NCBI GenBank assembly: GCA_947500525.1
Contig: CANMSH010000003.1
Span: 434,001-498,000 of the forward strand
From: an uncultured Flavobacteriaceae bacterium
GTDB lineage: Bacteria > Bacteroidota > Bacteroidia > Flavobacteriales > Flavobacteriaceae
Direction: 5' to 3'
DNA length: 64,000 nt
Of this stretch, positions 1-9,159 are shown one piece after another (the first letter of the stretch is position 1; each line of letters opens with the position of its first letter). Below the pieces are notes generated by a model. The model did no database searches and was not told the origin of the DNA. It was given only the letters and a program-made list of their open reading frames with translations. The translations under genes and the position numbers were made by a program.

Positions 1-2
1 GC

Positions 3-140
3 AAACATTATCAGGTACTTAAGTCGTTACCCGAAAGTCCTCAAATGCCAACCGGATATCCAGGAATGATGCTATTTTCATTAGTTCCTCCTTTGTGGTT
101 TAAATATATGAATGCTAAAATAACCACTTTTCAACACTAA
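3..140 (+). CDS. alkB: Alkane 1-monooxygenase (AlkB-type), C-terminal fragment cut by the window edge
   Basis: Only the last 45 codons are present, in the frame that ends with TAA at 138-140; the ORF track missed it because there is no start. The readable tail contains PTGYPGMMLFSLVPPLWF, which resembles the conserved C-terminal segment of membrane-bound AlkB alkane hydroxylases (PTGY...PPLWF...M). Known members are integral membrane diiron enzymes that hydroxylate the terminal carbon of medium-chain alkanes with rubredoxin as electron donor. The iron-binding histidine boxes lie outside the window, so the family call rests on this tail alone. It ends 12 bp before the nitroreductase and may be cotranscribed with it. 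A related membrane fatty-acid desaturase is the main alternative. Confidence 0.6.
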   Translation, partial: KHYQVLKSLPESPQMPTGYPGMMLFSLVPPLWFKYMNAKITTFQH

Positions 141-152
141 TTATTCGATATT

Positions 153-890
153 ATGACTCCAGAAAAAAGTGTATCTGAAGCAGTTCATTATAGACGATCT
201 GTTCGTATTTATGATCCCGAAAAACCAATTGATACTACCAAAGTAAAAGAGTGTATCGTACTAGCCTCTTTAGCACCAAACAGTAGTAATATGCAATTAT
301 GGGAGTTTCATCATATTACTTCTGATGAAATCAAAAAGAAAATGATTCCTTTATGTTTGGGTCAAAATACGGCTAAAACTGCAGAACAATTTGTGGTTAT
401 TACAGTTCGAAAAGATGAATGGAAAAAGCGACAGAAAGCAAATTTAGGCTATGTAGATTCGGTATATGGAAAAGCAACACCAAAGGCCAAGCAATCAAGT
501 AGAGAAAAGGTAGCAAGAGCTTACTATGGGAAATTAATGCCATTCGCCTACACAGATTTTCTAGGTATTTTTGGTTATCTTAAATATGTAATGATACTAT
601 TCATGGGGCTATTCAAGCCTACATACAGAGAGGTACGCAAACAAGATATTCGTGTAGTGGCTCATAAAAGTGCAGCATTGGCAGCTCAAAATTTCATGCT
701 AAGTATGGCAGCTATTGGCTATGACACCTGCCCTATGGAAGGCACAGATACATGGCGAATTAAACGTTTGTTGAATTTACCATTAGGTGCTGAAATAAAT
801 ATGGTTATTAGTTGTGGTATACGTAAACCAGAAGGCGTATATGGCGATCGTTTTAGAGTACCTTTTGAAACGGTTTATAAGGAGGTATGA
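153..890 (+). CDS. Nitroreductase family FMN-dependent oxidoreductase
   Basis: A 245-residue protein with the nitroreductase fold. The N-terminal RRSVRIYD corresponds to the FMN-phosphate-binding RRS(I/V)R motif of the family, LASLAPNSSNMQLWEFHHI is the usual PS..N.QPW-like segment, and MLSMAAIGYDTCPMEG is the C-terminal flavin-contacting region. Such enzymes reduce nitro groups, quinones or enones with NAD(P)H; the substrate cannot be read from sequence. The middle (about residues 128-152) is unusually hydrophobic for this family (GYLKYVMILFMGLF) and may touch the membrane or cover the active site. It lies 12 bp downstream of the AlkB-like gene, so a joint role in oxidising or detoxifying hydrophobic compounds is possible but inferred. 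A strong Shine-Dalgarno sequence for a 13-codon ORF overlaps its 3' end. Confidence 0.8.
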   Translation: MTPEKSVSEAVHYRRSVRIYDPEKPIDTTKVKECIVLASLAPNSSNMQLWEFHHITSDEIKKKMIPLCLGQNTAKTAEQFVVITVRKDEWKKRQKANLGYVDSVYGKATPKAKQSSREKVARAYYGKLMPFAYTDFLGIFGYLKYVMILFMGLFKPTYREVRKQDIRVVAHKSAALAAQNFMLSMAAIGYDTCPMEGTDTWRIKRLLNLPLGAEINMVISCGIRKPEGVYGDRFRVPFETVYKEV

Positions 891-928
891 ATGAATTAAA
901 AAGTATGTTATTCATATTTTTTAAATGA
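887..928 (+). other. 13-codon ORF with a strong Shine-Dalgarno sequence; probable truncated gene start
   Basis: AAGGAGG at 879-885 lies only 1 bp before an ATG at 887 that overlaps the nitroreductase stop as ATGA. The frame encodes MNELKSMLFIFFK and then stops. A perfect Shine-Dalgarno sequence is rare in this AT-rich flavobacterial window, so the site looks like a former translation-coupled operon partner that lost its body. It could also be a fortuitous purine run. Confidence 0.3.
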
Positions 929-985
929 CACTTTTCTTAACTCGGCATGAAACTCAGGATAATTTTCTTTCAATGGTTCCAAACA
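908..985 (-). pseudogene. Possible C-terminal remnant of a lost gene
   Basis: On the minus strand a 25-codon open stretch without a start reads LKENYPEFHAELRKVSF and ends at a TAA (908-910). Its composition looks like real protein rather than random AT-rich translation, and it lies directly downstream of the GH43 gene on the same strand. I do not recognise the family. It may be the tail of a deleted gene; the assignment is tentative because it is so short. Confidence 0.25.
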
Positions 986-994
986 TCATATCAA

Positions 995-2653
995 TTATTG
1001 TTCGTCATATAAAAACCAATCCATTTTTGCCACTTTATTACTTTTCTTACCAGAGGAAGTAGCGTACATACCAATATAAACTCCATTAAATTTCTTTGCG
1101 ACTTCATCAGAAAGTATGGAATAATCCTGGATTTCACCAATCGGTTTTAAACTATTCATAGAATCACCGTAACTAAACTGTGCCTTAATTCCTTCTACTT
1201 CTACATGAAAGATAACAGAATCTCCTGTATAGGGAACTTTAGCTATTTCTATTAAATCAATTGCTCCAGTACTATCATTTTGATAGGATTTAATTAAAAC
1301 CAATTGTTTTTTTTGTTTTAATAACTGAAAATTATTTCCAGTTCTGCGGTACACAACTAATCCTGCTTTTTCGTGTTCTTTGCGCGATTTAAAATGAATT
1401 TTGGTTGCTGCCTGATAGTTATGATGTTTGGTACGTCTCGCTATAAAGGAAGGATTTTTTAATTCTTGTACCGTTTGAGGGCGTAATTTTAATTCTAAAA
1501 AGCCATTTTCAATCTTATGCCAACTTGTTTTAGGGGTTCTTAAAAAATTCCATTCGAGTCCAAGTTCATGATCAAAATTTTCTTGTTTTGGCATTTTATC
1601 TACGGGAGTCCATGGCAATTCAGGACGCTTTTGTTCAAACTGCAATAAACCTTTTCCTGGGTTAAAAATTGGCGTTATACCAGATTCTTGTTTTGTCATT
1701 TCCACCTTTGCCAAAAAAGTTTCTCGTGCAAGTGTAATGTACCCATCTACTTTTCGTTTGGCAAGCATCACACTCCACCACTCTCCATTTTGTGTTTGCA
1801 CCAGATCAGCATGACCGGTTTGACCAATAGGATATGATGTCCCCAAATGGCGATGCGTTATGACAGGATTGGCATGGTTAGGAATGTATGGTCCCCAGAG
1901 ATTTTTGCTGTTAAATATAGTCACTGAATGATATTCACCGGTACCTCCTTCTCCAATAAGCAATACATACTCATTATCAATTTTAAATAAATGTGGACCC
2001 TCTGCCCAACGAGCATTTGATGCATGTCCATAAGTAAGTTGCTTTTTCTCTCCTATTAACTCTCCTTTGTCAGGGTTAATTTCCTGCATCCAAATCCCAT
2101 TTTTACCAGGCCAATCATTATTAGAATTGTCAATCAATCCTGCTCCTGTGTAATAACATCTACCATCATCATCCCAAAAGAGTGATGGATCAATTCCTGG
2201 AGCGTCTTTAATCCATATGGGATCGCTCCAAGAGCCAGTCGGATCTTTTGTGGTAATTATAAAATTACCCTTTTGTCCAACCATGGTCGTAATAATATAA
2301 AATGTGCCTTTATGATACCGAATGGTAGGGGCAAAAATCCCATTAGAATTTCTTAAACCATCTTTATAGTTGATTTGAGTTGGGCGAGATAAACCATGGC
2401 CAATTTGTTTCCAGTTCACTAAATCTTTACTTTCATGGATGGGTAGACCAGGAAACCATTCAAAACTAGAGTTAACCATATAATAGGTATCTCCAACACG
2501 ACATATAGAAGGGTCTGGGTAAAAGCCAGACAAAATGGGGTTTTTAAAGTTTGTAGGAGTTGTTTGGGCAGCAACATTGAGATAAACGAATGTACAAAGG
2601 AATAGCTTTATTAGTTTTAAAGCCATAATTGAAATTTTACCATCGGTTTTCAT
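995..2653 (-). CDS. Secreted glycoside hydrolase family 43 (beta-xylosidase / alpha-L-arabinofuranosidase type)
   Basis: A 552-residue GH43 enzyme. After a signal peptide (LIKLFLCTFVYLNVAAQ) comes NPILSGFYPDPSICRVGDTYY, where the Asp of YPDPS is the expected general base. GIDPSLFWDDDG carries the pKa-modulating Asp and ARWAEGPHL carries the general-acid Glu. This five-bladed propeller (about residues 35-330) is followed by a C-terminal beta-sandwich (about 350-550) of the GH43 C2/DUF1349 type. Family members release xylose or arabinose from xylan or arabinan oligosaccharides. An alternative ATG at 2626 (MALKLIKLFL) would give a tighter signal peptide. No SusC/SusD pair or other CAZyme is nearby, so this is not a classical utilisation locus; it follows the aldo/keto reductase gene by 178 bp. 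Confidence 0.9.
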   Translation of the reverse strand: MKTDGKISIMALKLIKLFLCTFVYLNVAAQTTPTNFKNPILSGFYPDPSICRVGDTYYMVNSSFEWFPGLPIHESKDLVNWKQIGHGLSRPTQINYKDGLRNSNGIFAPTIRYHKGTFYIITTMVGQKGNFIITTKDPTGSWSDPIWIKDAPGIDPSLFWDDDGRCYYTGAGLIDNSNNDWPGKNGIWMQEINPDKGELIGEKKQLTYGHASNARWAEGPHLFKIDNEYVLLIGEGGTGEYHSVTIFNSKNLWGPYIPNHANPVITHRHLGTSYPIGQTGHADLVQTQNGEWWSVMLAKRKVDGYITLARETFLAKVEMTKQESGITPIFNPGKGLLQFEQKRPELPWTPVDKMPKQENFDHELGLEWNFLRTPKTSWHKIENGFLELKLRPQTVQELKNPSFIARRTKHHNYQAATKIHFKSRKEHEKAGLVVYRRTGNNFQLLKQKKQLVLIKSYQNDSTGAIDLIEIAKVPYTGDSVIFHVEVEGIKAQFSYGDSMNSLKPIGEIQDYSILSDEVAKKFNGVYIGMYATSSGKKSNKVAKMDWFLYDEQ

Positions 2654-2771
2654 ATTAAGTTGATTTTATCCCATATAAGGGTTGATATATAGTTTTGTGT
2701 TGTACGACTGAGGTTGCTTTAAACAATTACTTTTTCTCATCTTTTAAACTTTTAATCAATATTACATAAAA

Positions 2772-2788
2772 TCAGGATAGTTTCCTGA
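2772..2788 (-). terminator. Weak hairpin between the aldo/keto reductase and GH43 genes
   Basis: A 6-bp inverted repeat TCAGGA/TCCTGA with a 5-nt loop. On the minus strand it is followed by TTTTATG, which fits a weak intrinsic terminator for the upstream aldo/keto reductase. Confidence 0.35.
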
Positions 2789-2831
2789 CAGTATTAGCGA
2801 TTGGGTATGTTTCGACATGCATTTCCAACAA

Positions 2832-3815
2832 TTAGTAAACACCTCTAATATTACTATGGATATTCGTACGATAAAATTCTTTTAATTCTTTCATTAGCGG
2901 GTTCGAAAGCGATGATAAATCACTAGTTCTAGCATTTTGCATCACTTGTTTTGCCGAGCTTGCTCCGGGAATAATGGTTGTGACTTCTTTATGATCTAAT
3001 ATCCAGCGTAAAGACATTTCTGCTAATGATAAGTTTTCGGGGCAAAATTCTTTAAGTTCATCTGACAATTTTACTCCAACTTTGAATGGCAGACCCGCAA
3101 AAGTTTCACCTACATTAAAGGCTTCTCCATCTTTATTAAAATTTCTATGGTCACTTTTGGCGAACTGTGTTTCGCTTGTGAATTTACCAGAGAGTAAACC
3201 ACTAGCTAATGGTAAACGAACAATAATTCCAACCCCTTTTTCATGCGCTTGTGGCAACAATTCATCCGTTAATTTTTGCCTAAAAATATTATAAATGACT
3301 TGTAATGATTGAAGTCCTTCTTGCTCAAGACATATTAAGCCTTCTTCAACGCTCTCTACACTCGCTCCAAAATGAGTTATTTTGCCTTCTTTCTTTAAGG
3401 TTCTCAACCAATCAAAAATCTCACCTTTCTTTAATTCCTCTATTGGTATACAATGCAGCTGCAATAGGTCAATACAATCTTTATGAAGGCGTTTTCTCGA
3501 AGCATCTACTGATCTTCTTAATGCTTGCTCACTATAGGAGTTTGGAAATACATTGCCACTGCGCCCAAATTTAGTTGCGACTTTTATATTGGCATTCGAC
3601 GCTTTAATAAATTCACCTATTAACTCTTCGCTTCTCCCATCACCATATACATCAGCTGTGTCAAAAAAATTAACGTCGTTACGAACGGCTTCATCAAGAA
3701 TTTCTCTCGCTCGTTGTTTATTGATTTTGTCACCCCAATCTCCACCTAATTGCCAGCAACCTAGTCCTATTTCACTTATTGCAAATCCGTTATTCCCTAA
3801 CTGTCTCTCTTTCAT
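2832..3815 (-). CDS. Aldo/keto reductase
   Basis: A 327-residue NADPH-dependent aldo/keto reductase with a TIM-barrel. All four catalytic residues are visible: Asp and Tyr in FFDTADVYGDGRSEELIG, Lys in VATKFG, and His in LLQLHCIP. The C-terminal RWILDHKEVTTIIPGASS is the cofactor-binding segment typical of the oxidoreductases related to YajO and the plant pyridoxal reductases. Substrates are sugars, aldehydes or ketones and cannot be fixed from sequence. The start gives MKERQLGNNGFAISEIGLG, the standard family N-terminus. It lies 11 bp downstream of the penicillin-acylase-like gene on the same strand and is probably cotranscribed with it. Confidence 0.9.
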   Translation of the reverse strand: MKERQLGNNGFAISEIGLGCWQLGGDWGDKINKQRAREILDEAVRNDVNFFDTADVYGDGRSEELIGEFIKASNANIKVATKFGRSGNVFPNSYSEQALRRSVDASRKRLHKDCIDLLQLHCIPIEELKKGEIFDWLRTLKKEGKITHFGASVESVEEGLICLEQEGLQSLQVIYNIFRQKLTDELLPQAHEKGVGIIVRLPLASGLLSGKFTSETQFAKSDHRNFNKDGEAFNVGETFAGLPFKVGVKLSDELKEFCPENLSLAEMSLRWILDHKEVTTIIPGASSAKQVMQNARTSDLSSLSNPLMKELKEFYRTNIHSNIRGVY

Positions 3816-3826
3816 TTTCTTTACTA

Positions 3827-6208
3827 TTATTTGTTTCTTCGTGGTTTTAATACCAACTTACGCTCTAATTTTTCGATTGTTTCTTGGTTCATTAGCATTG
3901 GTATGAACTCGCCATCAACAAATTTTTGCGCTTGATCTCTATAATGAGGGCTCAACGGATTTCCAGATTGCCCTGTTGGCAAAATACTCATGCTTCCTTC
4001 AACATCAGAAAAATCAATCACGCGTCTCGTAGATGGACCCGACGACACCCGGTAATATCCGCTACTATTTAGACTAAATGCCAAATTATTAATAACCTCT
4101 TTGCCTCCATTAACCTCATAAGGCCCCACATTAAAATAACTCCGTAAAGAAGGAACTTTTCCTACAGCATGGTTATGCTCGATGGTATGAACCCTGTTCC
4201 ATGTCCATGTCTCCAAATTGTCTCCCAATTGATTTTCTAAAAAAACTACTGCTCCTTTGATAGACTTTCCTATAATTAGTTGTCTAGTTTCTTTAATATC
4301 CTTTGTAGAAATATCATCCCACCACACCGAACTATCTCTTGCGATTTGCGCTGGTGTTGTCTTTTTTTGATGTGAAGTATTTAGAAAAATAGGAAAGGCA
4401 TCACCTAATTCATCCTTATATGTATTCACTAAAAATTCGTACATAAAACGATTATATATAGTAGGCGCGACACTTTTTAAATCATAATTACCGTCCCATG
4501 ATTTTAATATATCTAGTGCTTGTATTTCCTTATCAGAAAAATCAACACCACGAACACCTTCTACAACATCTTTTATAATATCTGGAGTGGTAGCACTTGT
4601 AACATCATTGATCATTGCCAACACATCTTTCTTTGTGAAATCATTCTTCGCTTCTAGTATGTTAACAATACGTGTTGCTCTATCTTTTGGTTGGTAATAC
4701 CCTGGATATAATATCCCTGCAATTGAATCTGGCTGATTATTTGCTGAATATACAAACTTCCAAGATGGGTTTATCGCCTGCGGATTCTCTTCAAAGTCAA
4801 GATATTCCTTTTCATCATCGGTACTATTGCCTCTCAATATTAATTTAGGGTTAACATCGTTTTTGAATTTATGGAGCTTTGCCGAAGCGAACCATGCAAT
4901 ATTATTTTCGGCATCGCCATACATCACATTTAAACCAGGAGCATGTATGAGTCTTGCGGCTTCCTTAAATTCTTTCAGGTTTTTTGCATGCGACATCTGA
5001 TAAGATACATCTAACATTCTATTTTCAAAATTCGTGTATACCCAATCCATCGCTATGGGGCGTTCATCATTTATTTGCTCAATCATATCATTTACAATAG
5101 GACCATGATTACTTAACCTTAAATCGTAAGATATTGTTTCACCATCTTTTACTTTGATATTTTTTTTAATCGTATTATATGCTTGCGGCCCATTTGGTGT
5201 AAGGTATTCGTCAGTATTTTCAGGGTTATTTTCTTCAAAATAGAAATCAACATCGTCATTAGCAAACATGGTCAAGCCATAAGCATAGTTTCTATTATGT
5301 CCTAATAACGGAAATGGTGTTAAGGCTAAGTTATATCCATACATTTCGTAATCGGGCGTTACAATATGCGATTCATACCAAACAGAGGGTTGCGAAAAAC
5401 CAATATGCGGATCATTAGCAAAAATGACTTTTCCGTTCTTTGTTTTTTCTGGACCGATCACCCAACTGTTGCTCCCAATAAAAGGAGAAATAGGAAGTGC
5501 TCCATAAACTTCTGTCACGGCTTGCGCCAAACGACTTTCAAAAATGGCATTTTTCTCGTTTTTAATAAGTGTTTGATCTTCTACAGGTATATTTAGTTCT
5601 CTTAAATAGTCGGCCCCTAATTTCTCTTTTATTTCGGTAAGTACAGGTTCTGTTTTATGGGCAATGGCAAAACTAAACCCCATATATCCTATAACATTAT
5701 AAACATCTTTTAAAGTATAAGCTTCTTTATCTAGACCAACCAAATAAAATTCTATGGGCGTAGGGCCATTTTTGATAAATTGATTTACCCCGTCTAAATA
5801 CGCCATGGCTAGTTTATAGGCTTCACTATTTGTATCTAAATTTGCGATCGTTTTCTCAGCCGCTTCTTCTATACCTAAACTAGAAAAGAACTTATCATTT
5901 CGCACTAATTCTTTACCAAATACTTCTGCCAATCTCCCTGCGGCTATCCTCCGTATAAGTTCCATTTGCCAAAGTCTATCTTGGGCATGAGCATAGCCCA
6001 ATGCTCTTCTAGCATCTAATTCGTTTTGAGCATATATATGAGGAACACCATAGTCATCATAAAAGACAGTCACCTCATTTTGAAGATTTTCTAAACGAAG
6101 TTCACCTTCATAAGTGGGCTTTAAACTCTGGGCAAAAAAGAATCCGAAAATTAGGAGTATTATTATGATAACTGCTAAGCTTAACAGTATTTTTTTTAGA
6201 ATTTTCAT
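3827..6208 (-). CDS. Penicillin acylase (penicillin amidase) family N-terminal nucleophile hydrolase
   Basis: A 793-residue precursor of the Ntn-hydrolase penicillin acylase family. An N-terminal membrane segment (ILLSLAVIIIILLIFGFFF) serves as signal or anchor. Residues about 40-245 form the alpha-chain region, with VPHIYA and GYAHAQDRLWQMELIRR as hallmark sequences. IGSNSWVIG near residue 245 holds the autocleavage site; Ser246 becomes the N-terminal nucleophile of the beta chain. FANDPHIGFS and the distal NHGPIVND and HTIEHNHAVGKV segments are also conserved. Members hydrolyse amides including acyl-homoserine lactones, beta-lactam side chains and acylated lipids; the natural substrate here is unknown. 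Location is probably periplasmic. It stands between the cox terminator and the aldo/keto reductase gene. Confidence 0.92.
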   Translation of the reverse strand: MKILKKILLSLAVIIIILLIFGFFFAQSLKPTYEGELRLENLQNEVTVFYDDYGVPHIYAQNELDARRALGYAHAQDRLWQMELIRRIAAGRLAEVFGKELVRNDKFFSSLGIEEAAEKTIANLDTNSEAYKLAMAYLDGVNQFIKNGPTPIEFYLVGLDKEAYTLKDVYNVIGYMGFSFAIAHKTEPVLTEIKEKLGADYLRELNIPVEDQTLIKNEKNAIFESRLAQAVTEVYGALPISPFIGSNSWVIGPEKTKNGKVIFANDPHIGFSQPSVWYESHIVTPDYEMYGYNLALTPFPLLGHNRNYAYGLTMFANDDVDFYFEENNPENTDEYLTPNGPQAYNTIKKNIKVKDGETISYDLRLSNHGPIVNDMIEQINDERPIAMDWVYTNFENRMLDVSYQMSHAKNLKEFKEAARLIHAPGLNVMYGDAENNIAWFASAKLHKFKNDVNPKLILRGNSTDDEKEYLDFEENPQAINPSWKFVYSANNQPDSIAGILYPGYYQPKDRATRIVNILEAKNDFTKKDVLAMINDVTSATTPDIIKDVVEGVRGVDFSDKEIQALDILKSWDGNYDLKSVAPTIYNRFMYEFLVNTYKDELGDAFPIFLNTSHQKKTTPAQIARDSSVWWDDISTKDIKETRQLIIGKSIKGAVVFLENQLGDNLETWTWNRVHTIEHNHAVGKVPSLRSYFNVGPYEVNGGKEVINNLAFSLNSSGYYRVSSGPSTRRVIDFSDVEGSMSILPTGQSGNPLSPHYRDQAQKFVDGEFIPMLMNQETIEKLERKLVLKPRRNK

Positions 6209-6248
6209 TTTGTAGGAGTTACTTTTTCCAAATATAGTGAAACAAAAA

Positions 6249-6271
6249 ACAGCCTCAAAGATTGAGGCTGT
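6249..6271 (-). terminator. Intrinsic terminator ending the act-cox operon
   Basis: A perfect 10-bp stem ACAGCCTCAA/TTGAGGCTGT with a 3-nt loop, lying 25 bp after the coxA stop. On the minus strand it is followed by a TTTTTTG tract; the plus strand also has T residues, so it may work in both directions. Confidence 0.85.
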
Positions 6272-6295
6272 TTTGTCTGTCTATTTAATATGCAT

Positions 6296-8065
6296 TTAAA
6301 AAACTTCTTCTCCTTCTCGGATAGGAACATTTTGAGGTGTAAAATCTTGTCCGCCCCATAATTCTCCATTTGCATCAGTCTTACTATAATCATAAGGCCA
6401 ACGCTCTACATGAGGAATCTCTCCTGGCCAGTTACCGTGCATATGTTCTACAGGTGCTGTCCACTCAAGCGTATTCGATTTCCATGGATTTTGAGGAGCT
6501 TTAGGTCCTTTCTTAATACTAATAAAGAAGTTCGCTAAAAATATCAATTGCGCAAAACCACCAATTAACGCGAAGATTGTGATCACTACATTAATAGCTA
6601 ATAAATCATCGAATATTGGAAACGCTGTATTGTTATAGTATCTACGTGGTAACCCTGCCAGTCCTGTAAAGTGCATTGGAAAAAATACCCCGTACGCAGA
6701 AATTGCAGTCAACCAAAAATGTAAGTATCCCAAATCTTTATTCATCATTCTACCGTACATCTTAGGGAACCAATGATACACACCTGCAAACATTCCAAAA
6801 ATTGCAGATACACCCATTACCAAGTGGAAGTGTGCTACTACGAACATGGTATCATGAACGTTAATATCTAAGCCACTATCTCCTAAAATTAACCCTGTTA
6901 AACCTCCGGTTATAAATGTTGATACCAACCCAATAGAAAACATCATCGCAGGATTGAGTTGCAAGTTTCCTCGCCACAAGGTGGTAATATAATTAAATGC
7001 TTTTACCGCAGATGGAATTGCAATTAAAAGTGTTGTGAATGTAAATACTGATCCTAAGAATGGGTTCATACCCGTTACGAACATATGATGTCCCCAAACG
7101 ATCGTTGATAAGAATGCAATTGCAATAATCGATGCGATCATGGCGCGATATCCGAAAATCGGTTTACGCGCATTTGTGGCAATTACTTCTGATGTCAATC
7201 CTAATGCTGGCAATAATATAATATATACCTCTGGGTGACCTAAGAACCAAAATAAGTGTTCAAATAAAATTGGAGATCCTCCTTTATAATGTAATACCTC
7301 TCCAGCAATAAAGATGTCTGACAAGTAAAATGAAGTACCAAAACTTCTATCAAAAATTAACAATAACGCTGCCGATAATAATACTGGGAACGAAATAACA
7401 CCGATAATCGCCGTGATAAAGAATGCCCAAATTGTTAATGGTAATCTTGTCATTTTCATTCCTTTGGTACGAAGATTCAATACCGTTACGATATAGTTTA
7501 ATGAACCTAATAATGAAGATGCAATAAAAACAGCCATAGAAACTAACCACAATGTCATACCTACACCAGAACCGGGCATTGCTTGCGGCAAGGCACTTAA
7601 TGGTGGGTAAATAGTCCAACCAGCAGATGCAGGTCCTGTAGTTACGAATAAGGATAAAACCATTATTACACTTGACAAGAAGAACATCCAATAAGAAAGC
7701 ATATTCAAAAAGCCCGATGCCATATCACGTGCACCAATTTGCAATGGAATTAATAAGTTACTAAACGTACCACTTAAACCCGCCGTTAATACAAAGAAAA
7801 CCATAATGGTACCGTGTATTGTAACCAAGGCCAAATACATATCTGGCGTCATTACGCCTCCCTCTCCTCCTTCTCCAAGGAATGCTTCAATAATTCCAAA
7901 TGACTCACCTGGATATGCTAATTGTAAACGAAATAGCATTGACATGAAAATACCAATAATTCCCATAATCATCCCAGTAATCAAATACTGCTTGGCAATC
8001 ATTTTATGATCTTGACTAAAGATATACTTTGTTACAAAGGTTTCTTTATGATGATGATCTGACAT
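6296..8065 (-). CDS. ctaD: Cytochrome c oxidase subunit I (aa3-type, A1 family)
   Basis: A 589-residue haem-copper oxidase catalytic subunit with about 12 membrane helices. The ligands are visible: His84 (low-spin haem a), His277 and Tyr281 in GHPEVY (CuB with the His-Tyr crosslink), His326-His327 (CuB), and His412 (haem a3) and His414 (haem a) in VAHFHLVMG. The Glu of HPEVY marks an A1-type D-channel. It reduces O2 to water and pumps protons. It is the last gene of the operon, after subunit II, with a strong terminator behind it. No subunit III or IV gene lies here; the ACIII NrfD-like subunits precede it instead. The His-rich N-terminus (SDHHHKE) is common in Bacteroidota homologues. Confidence 0.97.
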   Translation of the reverse strand: MSDHHHKETFVTKYIFSQDHKMIAKQYLITGMIMGIIGIFMSMLFRLQLAYPGESFGIIEAFLGEGGEGGVMTPDMYLALVTIHGTIMVFFVLTAGLSGTFSNLLIPLQIGARDMASGFLNMLSYWMFFLSSVIMVLSLFVTTGPASAGWTIYPPLSALPQAMPGSGVGMTLWLVSMAVFIASSLLGSLNYIVTVLNLRTKGMKMTRLPLTIWAFFITAIIGVISFPVLLSAALLLIFDRSFGTSFYLSDIFIAGEVLHYKGGSPILFEHLFWFLGHPEVYIILLPALGLTSEVIATNARKPIFGYRAMIASIIAIAFLSTIVWGHHMFVTGMNPFLGSVFTFTTLLIAIPSAVKAFNYITTLWRGNLQLNPAMMFSIGLVSTFITGGLTGLILGDSGLDINVHDTMFVVAHFHLVMGVSAIFGMFAGVYHWFPKMYGRMMNKDLGYLHFWLTAISAYGVFFPMHFTGLAGLPRRYYNNTAFPIFDDLLAINVVITIFALIGGFAQLIFLANFFISIKKGPKAPQNPWKSNTLEWTAPVEHMHGNWPGEIPHVERWPYDYSKTDANGELWGGQDFTPQNVPIREGEEVF

Positions 8066-8094
8066 ATCTATTTTTTTATTTTATTCTTTAATTA

Positions 8095-9135
8095 TTATAA
8101 ACTTTCAGCAAGGGTCTTTTGTGTTTTTAACCATTTGTTAAAATCAGCTTCTTCTTCAACAATAATTTTCAATTGCATATTGTAATGTGAAGCTCCACAA
8201 ATCTTATTACATAATAGTAAATAGTCAAACTCTACTTCCTCTTTCCCTTGCGACTTTCTCAACGCATTGATATTCTCAAATTTCGTTTTAGTATCAGGAT
8301 ATGCTCTCATTTCTTCAGTTGTTACTGAAGGTGTATATTTAATTTGTGTTACCATTCCAGGCACACAGTTCATTTGAGCTCTAAAGTGAGGCATATACGC
8401 CGAGTGTAATACATCTTGAGAACGTAATTTAAATATGACTGTTCTACCCTTTGGTAAGTGTAATTCTTTTAAAAACGTTTCTGGGTTTGGTGCTAATGCG
8501 ATATCATCTGCTGCATTTTTATCACTCATATCTACACCCATTGTATTGGTTCCTTCGATAAAACGAACATTGGCATTTCCTAATGTATTATCATCACCTG
8601 CATAACGCGCTTCCCATTGAAACTGTTTGGCATACAATTCTATGATTAAAGGATTTTCGGCGTCAGAGGCATCCATTACTTGATTCCATGTCCAAAGACC
8701 ATAAATAATCATTCCTGCCAAAACTACCGCCGGAGTGATTGTCCACCACATTTCGAGTTTATGACTATCAGCAAAGAAATACGCTTTTCTACCTTCGGTC
8801 CCTCTATACTTAAAAGTAAACCAAAAAATTAAAGCTTGCAGTATAAATTGAACAACAAGTATAAGTGCCATTGAATACTTAAACAATAGATCTATATGGT
8901 ATGCTTCTTCAGAAGCCCCTAACTGTGGTAACAACACTTCTCTTGTTCCCCACAAACTCAACACCATTAATACGTATATAAAAGTCATTAAGACAAGCAT
9001 AAGCTTTCCGTTAATGTCATTCTCTTTTGGCGTTGCGGTTTGATTCTCTTTTTTAGTTAATCCTAACAATTTTACTAATTGCCAACAAACAACCATTAGA
9101 GCTACACCGATAATAATATAAAATAATGCCTTCAT
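8095..9135 (-). CDS. coxB: Cytochrome c oxidase subunit II
   Basis: A 346-residue subunit II with the dinuclear CuA site in CNKICGASHYNM plus the upstream His of DVLHSAYMPHF, and a conserved aromatic patch in KQFQWEARY. It takes electrons from cytochrome c or directly from the ACIII haem subunits. About four hydrophobic helices precede the cupredoxin domain rather than the usual two (residues 3-23, 46-63, 84-108 and 131-150), so the N-terminus is extended. No haem c motif is present, so it is not a caa3-type fusion. It lies 24 bp downstream of actF and 29 bp upstream of coxA. Confidence 0.96.
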   Translation of the reverse strand: MKALFYIIIGVALMVVCWQLVKLLGLTKKENQTATPKENDINGKLMLVLMTFIYVLMVLSLWGTREVLLPQLGASEEAYHIDLLFKYSMALILVVQFILQALIFWFTFKYRGTEGRKAYFFADSHKLEMWWTITPAVVLAGMIIYGLWTWNQVMDASDAENPLIIELYAKQFQWEARYAGDDNTLGNANVRFIEGTNTMGVDMSDKNAADDIALAPNPETFLKELHLPKGRTVIFKLRSQDVLHSAYMPHFRAQMNCVPGMVTQIKYTPSVTTEEMRAYPDTKTKFENINALRKSQGKEEVEFDYLLLCNKICGASHYNMQLKIIVEEEADFNKWLKTQKTLAESL

Positions 9136-9159
9136 TTGTTATACTTGATATAATTTCTT

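Noticed and set aside
2880-2910. GGGTTCGAAAGC as a tRNA T-arm
   Set aside because: It lies inside the aldo/keto reductase gene, with no acceptor stem or anticodon arm around it. No tRNA or rRNA was found anywhere in the window.
995-6208. The GH43, aldo/keto reductase and acylase genes as a polysaccharide utilisation locus
   Set aside because: There is no SusC/SusD pair, no sugar transporter and no dedicated regulator nearby.
6205-6393. 62-aa ORF overlapping the coxA 3' end
   Set aside because: It runs through the cox terminator and the coxA C-terminus in another frame; composition is not protein-like, so it is a shadow.
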